5,487 bases of DNA, taken from positions 1 through 5,487 of the forward strand of contig USGC01000125.1 of assembly GCA_900554095.1 (NCBI GenBank). The letters run 5' to 3'. The notes beneath the pieces were generated by a model that was given only the letters and a program-made list of their open reading frames with translations, was not told the DNA's origin and searched no databases. The stretch comes from an uncultured bacterium. GTDB taxonomy: Bacteria > Cyanobacteriota > Vampirovibrionia > Gastranaerophilales > Gastranaerophilaceae. Every line of letters starts with the position of its first letter. Position 1 is the stretch's first letter. This document shows, in pieces, positions 1-5,487 of the stretch. Both the position numbers and the translations under genes were made by a program.

Positions 1-1
1 A

Positions 2-304
2 TATGCAAATAAGCCCGTAAAAGTTCCGGTTGTACCTCAAACCGCCGTTATGGAAAACCAAGCCGGCAAATACGTTTACAAAATGGACGAAAACGATTTA
101 CCTCAGCTAGTCTACATCAAAACAGGCGGCCAAAGCGGTTCAAAGTGGATAGTCGAAGACGGACTTAAAAAAGGAGACAGAATCGTTACAGAAGGTCTGC
201 AAAAAGTTAAGCCGGCAAAACCTGTTACAATTATTTCACCGGAAGAAATGCTTAAAATCAAGCAAGACGCCCTGGATGATGCAGATAACGAAGAAAATAA
301 ATAA
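2..304 (+). CDS. RND efflux periplasmic adaptor (membrane fusion protein), C-terminal part only
   Basis: This is the end of an adaptor subunit that links an inner-membrane RND pump to an outer-membrane channel across the periplasm. The frame is open from base 2 and contributes 100 residues plus a TAA stop. The true start lies left of the window, so the in-frame ATG at 50 is internal. What is seen matches the C-terminal beta-barrel and membrane-proximal region of the HlyD/AcrA-type family: a VPQTAV strand opening, then GKYVY (residues 22-26 of the visible part), a W-x-V-x-x-GLKKGDRIV turn, and a GLQKVKPAKPV segment close to the family pattern 'GLqklrpG..V'. The tail is acidic and lysine-rich (EEM...DDADNEENK) and probably disordered. 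The permease starts 9 nt downstream, so the genes are co-transcribed. Lipidation, the lipoyl and hairpin domains, and the promoter cannot be judged because the N-terminal part is missing. The family call is secure; the substrate is unknown. Confidence 0.9.
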   Translation, partial: YANKPVKVPVVPQTAVMENQAGKYVYKMDENDLPQLVYIKTGGQSGSKWIVEDGLKKGDRIVTEGLQKVKPAKPVTIISPEEMLKIKQDALDDADNEENK

Positions 305-309
305 GGAAG
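303..309 (+). promoter_or_regulatory. Ribosome binding site of the RND permease, overlapping the adaptor stop codon
   Basis: The purine run AAGGAAG sits 4 nt before the ATG at 314, and its first bases are the last two of the adaptor's TAA stop. It supports the 314 start, and it means ribosomes ending on the adaptor terminate on top of the permease initiation site, which suggests coupled translation. The coupling is inferred. Confidence 0.7.
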
Positions 310-313
310 ATAT

Positions 314-3300
314 ATGGCAGATAATAACGGAAATTTATTTATAAAACGTCCGAAACTTGCAATTGTAATATCAGTAGTAATTATGCTTGCAGGGATTTTG
401 ATGATAAACACACTCCCACTTGAAGAATACCCATCAATTACCCCGCCTCAGGTTGTTGTAACCGCAACTTACGCGGGTGCCAGCTCCGACGTTGTTGAAT
501 CAACAATCGCAGCCCCTGTTGAAGCCCAATTAAACGGTGTTGAAGATATGATTTACATGTCCTCAACTTCCCAAAACGGTCAATATCAGCTTACATTGTA
601 TTTTGAAGTTGGTTCAGACCCTGATATGGCCGTTGTAAACGTTCAAAACCAGCTTCAATTAGTAACTCCAAGGCTCCCGGAAGAAGTAAAGCGTTATGGT
701 TTATCAGTTAAAAAATCCACAGGCGGCCCCGGCTTAATGATGATTTCCGTAAATTCTCCGACCAAAACTTATGACGGACTTTACATTGCAAACTACGCGT
801 CAATATATATTAAAGATGAACTTGCGCGTATTAAAGGTGTTGGTAAAGTACAAGTTTTTGGTTCATCAGATTATTCAATGAGAGTTTGGCTGGACGCAAC
901 TAAGATGGCAAACCTTGGCGTTTCAGTGAGCGAAGTTTCAGCAGCAATCCAGTCGCAAAATACCCAATCTCCTGCCGGCGACTTAGGGGTTGAACCTATG
1001 CAGAACAAACAGATGATCAAGCTTACAATGAGAACAAAAGGCAGACTTAAAGACGTTGAAGAATTTGAAAATATTATTGTGCGCTCAAAGCCTGATGGAT
1101 CCCAAGTTAAATTAAAAGATATCGCAAGAGTTGAACTCGGGGCTGAAAGTTACTCATTCTTCTCGCGTATCAGCGGAAAAGATACTGCAATGATTTCTGT
1201 AAGCCAACTTCCTGAAGCAAATGCGATTGATCTTTCAAATAAAATTCAAAAAAAAATGGCTGAGCTTTCCAAAAGCTTTCCTCAAGGCATAGAATACCAC
1301 ATTCAGCGTGATGAAACAGAATTCGTACGTGAATCAATTAAAGAAGTTATAAACGCAATCGCACTGGCAATTATACTTGTAGGTATAGTTACGTACATGT
1401 TCCTCGGAAGCGGCAGGGCGGCATTAATCCCGTTTTGCGCAATCCCTGTTTCATTAATCGGTGTATTCATATTTATGAGTATACTTGGATTTTCAATAAA
1501 TCTCTTAATCTTATTCGGACTGGTTTTGGCGGTAGGCCTGGTAGTTGACGACGCAATTGTTGTACTTGAAAACACTCAGCGCCACATTCAAGAAGGCAAA
1601 GCTCCGATTGAAGCAACTGAAATTACAATGAAAGAAGTTTTCGGTGCGGTTATGGCGACATCGCTGGTATTGATGGCTGTATTTGTGCCGGTATCGTTTA
1701 TGGCAGGGATTACAGGGCAAATGTTCAGACAATTCGCTCTTTGTATTGCGGCGTCAATAGGTTTATCAACTGTTGTAGCGCTAACACTTGCCCCGGCGCT
1801 TTGTTCAACTATTCTCAAATCCGGCGAAGAAAAAACTGATTTTAAGTTTATCCAAAAATTTGATGAATGGTTTAACAAAGTCAGAGATGAATATTTAATC
1901 GGCGCAAAACTCTTTATAAATTCAATCCCGCTGACATTAGCGACTTTTGCAGGTATAATAATTTTCATCTTGTTTATGTTTAAATTAATTCCGACCGGAT
2001 TTTTGCCGACAGAAGACAAAGGGGCAATTTTTACACAAATTCAGCTTCCGGACGGTTCATCGGCTTCACGGACAGATTTAGTCGCTTCAGAAGTTGAAAA
2101 TAGAATTTTAAAAATTCCAGGCGTAAAAAGTACGATTAACCTTGTTGGATATTCTGGTGAAAATACAGCCTTAATCGTTGCAATGCTTGATGAATGGGGC
2201 GAAAGAAAGTCGTCTGATCTTTCTATGGAAAACATTCTTAAAACAATTCAAAATGAGTTTTCAAACTATCCATCAGCAACAGTAGCCTCATTTTCACCTC
2301 CGTCAATCTCCGGTTTAGGTATGTTTGGAGGTTTTGAATATCAGCTTCTTGATAAAGGCAACCGGACACCTCAGGAATTGTACACAGAAGCCCAAAAGCT
2401 TATTGCCGAAGCGAACAAAAGCCCTAAATTTGCAATGGTATACACCTCATTTTCTGCAAACCTTCCGCAGCTACTGCTTAATGTAGACGCTGATAAGGCA
2501 ATGGCGCAAGGTGTGGAAATATCCGAAATTTACGCAGCATTGGCGGGGTATTTTGGTAAATCATATGTAAACGACTTTAACAAATACGGACGTGTTTACC
2601 GTGTATATTTGCAAGCCGACTCGCCTTTCCGCGAAAAGCCTGCCGATATATATAAAATATTCGTTAAAAACAAAAACGGAAACATGGTGCCGCTATCCTC
2701 TGTTGTTGAGATTAAAAATATAGTAGGCCCATACAGTTTAACAAGATTTAACATGTATCCGGCCATAACGATTAACGGCAGCGCAAGACAAGGCGTAAGC
2801 TCCGGTCAAGCAATGCAGGAAATGAGCGAAATCTCCGACAGAGTTCTGCCTAAAGATATGGGATTTGCATGGTCAGGCAGTTCACTGCAAGAACAGGAAT
2901 CCAGCGGACAAATAGGGCCTATTCTTGCGATGTCTTTGGTATTCGTATACTTATTCCTGGTTGCGCTTTACGAAAGCTGGATGCTACCTATTGCAGTACT
3001 ATTAATTTCTCCGATAGCTTTGGTCGGGGCGTTATTCTTCCAGTATGTAGCAGGATACTCACTGGATTTATACGCGCAGATAGGACTTGTAATGTTAATA
3101 GGTTTATCAACAAAACAAGCTATTCTTATTATTGAGTTCGCAAAAGATGCTCATGAAAACGGACTTCCGATTAAAGAAGCGGCCCTACAAGCTGCAAAAC
3201 TTCGTTTTAGAGCTGTAATGATGACAAACATTGCGTTCATCCTCGGGCTTTTACCGCTAGTATTTGCCCACGGTGCCGGTGCCGCCAGCCGCCACTCCGT

Positions 3301-3430
3301 TGGGATGACTGTATTTGGCGGGATGATGGCCGTTGCATTTATCGGAACATTCCTGGTTCCGGCTTTTTATGTAATGGTAGAAGATATCAAAATTTTTACA
3401 AAAGACAAATTTAAAAAAGGTAATAAATAA
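314..3430 (+). CDS. RND multidrug efflux permease, AcrB/HAE1-type inner membrane transporter
   Basis: Proton-driven inner-membrane pump that in this family works as a homotrimer and exports hydrophobic or amphipathic compounds through an adaptor and a TolC channel. At 1038 residues it is full length (AcrB has 1049). The N-terminus, FIKRPKLAIVIS, fits the family 'FIxRP' entry into TM1 (about 13-30), supporting the start. Two large periplasmic loops (about 31-343 and 560-868) separate TM2-6 (about 344-497) with TM7 (about 537-557) from TM8-12 (about 869-1022). Proton-relay residues are present: D412-D413 in TM4 (GLVVDDAIVVLEN), K934 in TM10 (GLSTKQAILIIEF), and R964 and T971 in TM11, matching AcrB D407/D408, K940, R971 and T978. 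The docking/pore-region motifs YVNDF (751-755) and PSISGLGMFGGFEYQL (663-678) are also recognisable. The Gly-rich switch loop near residues 604-618 looks about four residues shorter than in AcrB. It lies between the adaptor and the outer-membrane channel genes. An intact relay marks an HAE1-type pump rather than a metal (CusA/CzcA) type, but the substrate cannot be predicted. Confidence 0.97.
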   Translation: MADNNGNLFIKRPKLAIVISVVIMLAGILMINTLPLEEYPSITPPQVVVTATYAGASSDVVESTIAAPVEAQLNGVEDMIYMSSTSQNGQYQLTLYFEVGSDPDMAVVNVQNQLQLVTPRLPEEVKRYGLSVKKSTGGPGLMMISVNSPTKTYDGLYIANYASIYIKDELARIKGVGKVQVFGSSDYSMRVWLDATKMANLGVSVSEVSAAIQSQNTQSPAGDLGVEPMQNKQMIKLTMRTKGRLKDVEEFENIIVRSKPDGSQVKLKDIARVELGAESYSFFSRISGKDTAMISVSQLPEANAIDLSNKIQKKMAELSKSFPQGIEYHIQRDETEFVRESIKEVINAIALAIILVGIVTYMFLGSGRAALIPFCAIPVSLIGVFIFMSILGFSINLLILFGLVLAVGLVVDDAIVVLENTQRHIQEGKAPIEATEITMKEVFGAVMATSLVLMAVFVPVSFMAGITGQMFRQFALCIAASIGLSTVVALTLAPALCSTILKSGEEKTDFKFIQKFDEWFNKVRDEYLIGAKLFINSIPLTLATFAGIIIFILFMFKLIPTGFLPTEDKGAIFTQIQLPDGSSASRTDLVASEVENRILKIPGVKSTINLVGYSGENTALIVAMLDEWGERKSSDLSMENILKTIQNEFSNYPSATVASFSPPSISGLGMFGGFEYQLLDKGNRTPQELYTEAQKLIAEANKSPKFAMVYTSFSANLPQLLLNVDADKAMAQGVEISEIYAALAGYFGKSYVNDFNKYGRVYRVYLQADSPFREKPADIYKIFVKNKNGNMVPLSSVVEIKNIVGPYSLTRFNMYPAITINGSARQGVSSGQAMQEMSEISDRVLPKDMGFAWSGSSLQEQESSGQIGPILAMSLVFVYLFLVALYESWMLPIAVLLISPIALVGALFFQYVAGYSLDLYAQIGLVMLIGLSTKQAILIIEFAKDAHENGLPIKEAALQAAKLRFRAVMMTNIAFILGLLPLVFAHGAGAASRHSVGMTVFGGMMAVAFIGTFLVPAFYVMVEDIKIFTKDKFKKGNK
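3416..3420 (+). promoter_or_regulatory. Weak, distant ribosome binding site for the TolC-family gene
   Basis: AAAGG, inside the last codons of the permease, is the only Shine-Dalgarno-like run before the ATG at 3434. Its 13-nt spacing is longer than the usual 5-9. Given the permease stop only 3 nt before this ATG, initiation probably leans on ribosomes that have just terminated. That is inference from spacing. Confidence 0.4.
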
Positions 3431-3433
3431 ATT

Positions 3434-4882
3434 ATGTTAAAAAGGATAATATCACTTATATTAATACTTGGACTAAGCGCCCCGGCTTTTGCAGAAGGCA
3501 TAGAGCTTTCGCAAGATGTCGGAAACAGCGTAAACGAAAAAGAATACCCAGAATCTGAAAAAGTACTTCCTTCGCCGTCTGACAAAAAAGACAAAATGGT
3601 AATTGAGGGTTCTGTAGAAAAAAACATTGACATGACCCTTGAAAGATGTATTGAAATAGCACTTGGCAACAATCCGCAGATTAACGCGGCATTTCAGGAC
3701 ATCTTAGCGTCTGATGCAAGAATTAAACAAGTCTGGTCTAATTATTTTCCTCAAATAAGCTGGCAGACTGGCTACACAAAAATCAGACAACTACAATTGT
3801 CAGACGCATTGGGACAAAACTTAACGTTTAATTACTTTATCTTAGGCCAAGTTACGTTGCAGCAAATGCTTTACGACTTTGGTGTAACCCAAAACCAGGC
3901 TACAATAAAACGCTTGGATTATGAAGGCTACAAAACAACCTTAACCGGTACAATCAACAATGTAATTTATCAAACCAAAGATGCTTACTATAATCTTTTG
4001 TATTCATACGAAAACAAGCGCGTGGCAGAAGATACTGTAAATAAATTTGCAATGTTTTACGATCAGGCAAAAGCTTTTTATGAAATAGGGCTTAACCCGA
4101 AAGTCGACGTTACAATTGCAGAAGCAAATTTAAGTAACGCGAAATTGCAGCTTATCCAGGCTGACAACGCTGTTAATCTTGCCGTTGCACGTTTAAATAA
4201 CATTATGGGCGTCCCTTTTATTGACGCGTATAATGTTCAGGAACGTCTACGCTACGACCCCGTTGATATTACCCTCGAAGGAGCTGTAGAAGTGGCTAAA
4301 GAAGCCAGACCTGAACTTAAACTCGCAGAAATTAAAGTTGAAAGTGCCAAACAAACTGTTAAATTAGTTAAAAAGTCATACTTCCCAACCTTATCTGTAG
4401 AAGGCCAGTTCCAAGTCGGTGGTAAAAGCTGGACTTCTAACCATGGTTACAACCTTGGCGGTTACTTAAACTTCCCAACTGTAAACGGCATGTTAATAAG
4501 AAACGAAATTAAAGAGGCAAGATATCTTTATGACAAAGAGCTTGCAAACGCCGTGAACACGCAAAACGAAATTTATTTAGAGATACAAAACGCATTTTTA
4601 ACATTACAAGAAAAGAAAAATCAAATACCTGTTGCGATTTTGCAGGTAAAACAAGCCAAAGAAAATTACGAGCTTTCATACGGCCGTTACAGAGTCGGAG
4701 AAGCTGATCCGGTTGAGTTAAAGGATTCGCAGTTAACCTATCAAAATGCGCAGTTAAGTTATTACAACGCGCTTTATCAGTACAATTCAGCCAAAGCAGC
4801 GCTTGAAAAAGCAATAGGCAAGAACCTCGTTCATCAAGATGAAATTATCGATTTACAGACAAAAAGCGACTGCTCTGATTAG
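3434..4882 (+). CDS. TolC-family outer membrane efflux channel
   Basis: Outer-membrane exit duct of the tripartite pump; family members trimerise into a beta-barrel with a long periplasmic alpha-barrel. Length is 482 residues, normal for the family. The start is supported by a classic Sec signal peptide: MLKR, a hydrophobic core at 5-14, and an A-F-A site at 18-20 before E21. No lipobox cysteine is present, so it is not a lipoprotein of the OprM kind. Residues 21-62 are a charged, probably disordered linker. Two OEP repeats follow. The first (about 67-260) has TLERCIEIALGNNPQI, a WSNYFPQIS strand entry, LYDFG at 146-150, and a helix ending in LNNIMGVP. The second (about 280-463) has TLEGAVEVAKEARPEL, KKSYFPTLSVEG, FPTVNGMLIRNEIKEA in place of the usual 'lFdGG' turn, and a helical pair ending in ALEKAIGKN. 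It begins one codon after the permease stop, in the same frame, consistent with a dedicated channel made with its pump. The short tail ends in TKSDCSD. Confidence 0.96.
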   Translation: MLKRIISLILILGLSAPAFAEGIELSQDVGNSVNEKEYPESEKVLPSPSDKKDKMVIEGSVEKNIDMTLERCIEIALGNNPQINAAFQDILASDARIKQVWSNYFPQISWQTGYTKIRQLQLSDALGQNLTFNYFILGQVTLQQMLYDFGVTQNQATIKRLDYEGYKTTLTGTINNVIYQTKDAYYNLLYSYENKRVAEDTVNKFAMFYDQAKAFYEIGLNPKVDVTIAEANLSNAKLQLIQADNAVNLAVARLNNIMGVPFIDAYNVQERLRYDPVDITLEGAVEVAKEARPELKLAEIKVESAKQTVKLVKKSYFPTLSVEGQFQVGGKSWTSNHGYNLGGYLNFPTVNGMLIRNEIKEARYLYDKELANAVNTQNEIYLEIQNAFLTLQEKKNQIPVAILQVKQAKENYELSYGRYRVGEADPVELKDSQLTYQNAQLSYYNALYQYNSAKAALEKAIGKNLVHQDEIIDLQTKSDCSD

Positions 4883-4932
4883 AATTTGCATATGTTAAGT
4901 TTTCTTTACAACTCACATTTAAAAAAAGCAAT

Positions 4933-4960
4933 TTTTCAGAAGTTATATACTTTATATATA
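4933..4960 (+). promoter_or_regulatory. Candidate weak sigma-70-type promoter for the small downstream gene
   Basis: TTTTCA (4933-4938) and TATATA (4955-4960) are separated by 16 nt and lie just before the ribosome binding site of the gene at 4992. A TATACT alternative -10 lies at 4946-4951 but has no matching -35. The stretch is so AT-rich that such hexamers can arise by chance. The gene may instead be reached by read-through from the efflux operon, since no terminator is evident in 4883-4991. Confidence 0.25.
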
Positions 4961-4975
4961 TGTAAGAGATGAGAG

Positions 4976-4983
4976 AAAGAGAG
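4976..4983 (+). promoter_or_regulatory. Purine-rich ribosome binding site of the small gene
   Basis: AAAGAGAG ends 8 nt before the ATG at 4992. It is not a perfect AGGAGG, but it sits in a purine-only run (4971-4983) at the right distance. It favours the 4992 start over the next in-frame ATG at 5136, which would delete the basic N-terminal half. Confidence 0.5.
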
Positions 4984-4991
4984 CTTAACCA

Positions 4992-5276
4992 ATGATACCT
5001 ACTGCAAACAATACCAAAAACGATACAAACGGAAACGGCCAATTCGGCACATTACTCCGCAAAAGAAATAAGCGTAAAAGCAACAACGGATTTTCAATAG
5101 AAGATTACAGCTATCTTGATAAAAAAGATAAAAGAATGCGTTTTAACAATGCAAAAGACCCGATATATTTCGTGTTCGACTGCATTGAAAACCGACCGGT
5201 TTCAACTTTAGCAAAAGAATTCGTAAAAGACACATTCTTTGAAATAACAAACTTCGTATCAAAAGTCGTTGCATAA
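4992..5276 (+). CDS. Small basic protein of unknown function, 94 residues
   Basis: I do not recognise this protein. It has no signal peptide and no clear membrane segment. Residues 1-20 are rich in Asn, Thr and Gly and probably disordered. A basic cluster follows at 21-30 (LLRKRNKRKS), then a charged middle (37-50). The hydrophobic run DPIYFVFDC at 56-64 contains the only cysteine (64). The C-terminal part, about 72-94, looks like an amphipathic helix ending in VSKVVA. I count 17 Lys/Arg against 11 Asp/Glu, so the net charge is positive. The case for a real gene: a purine-rich binding site 8 nt upstream, codon use like its neighbours, no competing ORF, and an intrinsic terminator starting 18 nt after the stop. 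It lies 109 nt after the TolC-family gene on the same strand. A link to efflux is not shown; nucleic-acid binding is conceivable from the basic patch but unproven. Confidence 0.7.
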   Translation: MIPTANNTKNDTNGNGQFGTLLRKRNKRKSNNGFSIEDYSYLDKKDKRMRFNNAKDPIYFVFDCIENRPVSTLAKEFVKDTFFEITNFVSKVVA

Positions 5277-5294
5277 TTAATAGGAAAAGGAAAT

Positions 5295-5326
5295 AAAAAA
5301 AGCGGTTCACAAAGCCGCTTTTTTTT
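5295..5326 (+). terminator. Rho-independent terminator after the small gene
   Basis: GCGG (5302-5305) pairs with CCGC (5315-5318). The stem extends inward by a G-U and a U-A pair around a 5-nt CACAA loop. It is followed by eight T residues (5319-5326). Seven A residues (5295-5301) precede the stem, so it can extend outward as A-U pairs and could also stop transcription arriving from the right on the other strand. It ends the + strand unit that includes the small gene and, if no earlier stop exists, the efflux operon. Confidence 0.9.
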
Positions 5327-5397
5327 ACATAAAAAATATTATTAGAATATATTATTATTTATTATAAGAATAGATTACTGGCACTTTGTATATTTTG
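5327..5397. other. Very AT-rich noncoding spacer
   Basis: This 71-bp stretch has about 15% G+C by direct count and no ORF. It separates the terminator from the GC-rich repeat. It holds two near-identical 13-mers, TATTATTAGAATA (5337-5349) and TATTATAAGAATA (5360-5372), differing at one base and starting 23 nt apart. No promoter of convincing quality was found on either strand. Confidence 0.5.
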
Positions 5398-5420
5398 CCC
5401 TCTCCCTTTGAGGGAGAGGG
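5398..5420. repeat. Perfect 10-bp inverted repeat (hairpin)
   Basis: CCCTCTCCCT (5398-5407) and AGGGAGAGGG (5411-5420) are exact reverse complements around a TTG loop. One strand of the arm is all pyrimidine and the other all purine. Neither side is followed by a T-tract, so it does not look like a terminator. It forms the left border of the GC-rich element. Confidence 0.85.
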
Positions 5421-5421
5421 A

Positions 5422-5458
5422 GCAGGAGTTGACGAGCTTTAGCGAGCCTTACTCCTGC
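5422..5458. repeat. 8-bp inverted repeat with 21-nt loop
   Basis: GCAGGAGT (5422-5429) and ACTCCTGC (5451-5458) are exact reverse complements. The loop contains GAGCTTTAGCGAG, which has its own small dyad GCT-TT-AGC at 5436-5443. It abuts the 10-bp hairpin with a single base between them, giving a two-stem structure. Confidence 0.75.
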
Positions 5459-5487
5459 GGGTGCAGGTTTGCCTCTTTTGGGGCCCT

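Larger units (their letters stand above)
5398..5487. repeat. GC-rich palindromic intergenic element, probable interspersed (REP/MITE-like) repeat, cut by the window edge
   Basis: Base composition jumps from about 15% to about 60% G+C at its left border. It contains a perfect 10-bp inverted repeat with a 3-nt loop (5398-5420), a second inverted repeat with 8-bp arms (5422-5429 and 5451-5458), a short GCAGG partner at 5463-5467, and the palindrome GGGCCC at 5481-5486. No ORF is present. Sharp composition change plus dense dyad symmetry in a gap between genes fits interspersed palindromic repeats or the end of a small non-autonomous mobile element. Only one copy is visible, so repetition in the genome is inferred. 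An end of an insertion sequence or a structured RNA are alternatives. Confidence 0.5.

Noticed and set aside
112..411. Antisense ORF of 99 codons across the adaptor-permease junction
   Set aside because: It lies opposite two well-recognised genes, has no convincing ribosome binding site, and its protein resembles no family; it is a shadow of the coding strand.
1303..2235. Several antisense ORFs (1303-1575, 1511-1732, 1588-2019, 2041-2235)
   Set aside because: All are opposite the conserved core of the RND permease and are explained by its codon pattern.
2869..3135. Same-strand ORF of 88 codons in another frame within the permease
   Set aside because: The permease frame here encodes TM8-TM10 with the key lysine; the alternative frame has no family features.
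3367..3672. Antisense ORFs at the permease-channel junction (3367-3672 and 3456-3662)
   Set aside because: They cover the signal peptide and first repeat of the TolC-family gene on the other strand and show no independent support.
4921..4938. A-run followed by T-run, considered as a terminator for the efflux operon
   Set aside because: There is no GC core to the stem and pairing would be almost all A-U, so it should not terminate efficiently.
4940..4952. Small dyad AAGT...ACTT in the gap, considered as an operator
   Set aside because: The arms are only 4 bp in a very AT-rich stretch, so chance is the better explanation.
4509..5042. Antisense ORFs over the channel gene end and the gap (4509-4814 and 4845-5042)
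   Set aside because: The first is a shadow of the channel gene. The second covers an AT-rich gap and the start of the small gene, with no recognisable product or binding site.
5323..5353. TTTACA and TATATT as a promoter reading to the right
   Set aside because: The spacing is 19 nt, the -35 overlaps the terminator T-tract, and no gene follows within the window.
5398..5420. Hairpin read as a second terminator
   Set aside because: The stem is strong, but neither strand has a T-tract after it (AGCAGG follows on one side, CAAAATA on the other).
1..5487. CRISPR arrays, tRNA or rRNA genes, and complete insertion sequences
   Set aside because: No regularly spaced repeats, no tRNA cloverleaf or rRNA-like stretch, and no transposase frame were seen.

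Overview
The window carries the distal part of a tripartite RND efflux operon of a diderm (Gram-negative-type) bacterium, followed by one small unrecognised gene, a strong intrinsic terminator and a GC-rich palindromic repeat that runs off the right edge. An inner-membrane RND pump together with a signal-peptide-bearing TolC-family channel requires an outer membrane. Codon use is AT-leaning and lysine/asparagine-rich, and the noncoding DNA is very AT-rich. I cannot assign a taxon from the sequence. A low-GC, possibly gut-associated lineage such as Gastranaerophilales/Vampirovibrionia is only a guess from the general look of the proteins.

Layout, all genes on the + strand: (1) 2-304, the last 100 residues of a periplasmic adaptor (membrane fusion protein), truncated by the left window edge. 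(2) 314-3430, a complete 1038-residue AcrB/HAE1-type RND permease with the proton-relay residues intact. (3) 3434-4882, a complete 482-residue TolC-family outer membrane channel with a Sec signal peptide. (4) 4883-4991, an intergenic gap with no convincing terminator, a weak candidate promoter and a purine-rich ribosome binding site. (5) 4992-5276, a 94-residue basic protein of unknown function. (6) 5295-5326, a rho-independent terminator. (7) 5327-5397, about 15% GC with no gene. (8) 5398-5487, about 60% GC, with a perfect 10-bp hairpin, a second 8-bp hairpin and no ORF, probably an interspersed repeat.

The first three genes make one machine. The permease takes substrate from the inner membrane or periplasm using proton influx, the adaptor bridges the periplasm, and the TolC-type channel opens through the outer membrane. 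The gaps are 9 and 3 nt, all three genes lie in the same reading frame, and the ribosome binding sites are embedded at or before the preceding stop codons, so they are almost certainly co-transcribed and probably translationally coupled. No regulator lies in the window and the operon promoter is off the left edge, so substrate and regulation cannot be read here.

I see no undescribed multi-gene system. The items most worth a second look are the unknown small gene with its own terminator, the palindromic repeat at the right edge, and a shortened substrate-pocket switch loop in the permease.
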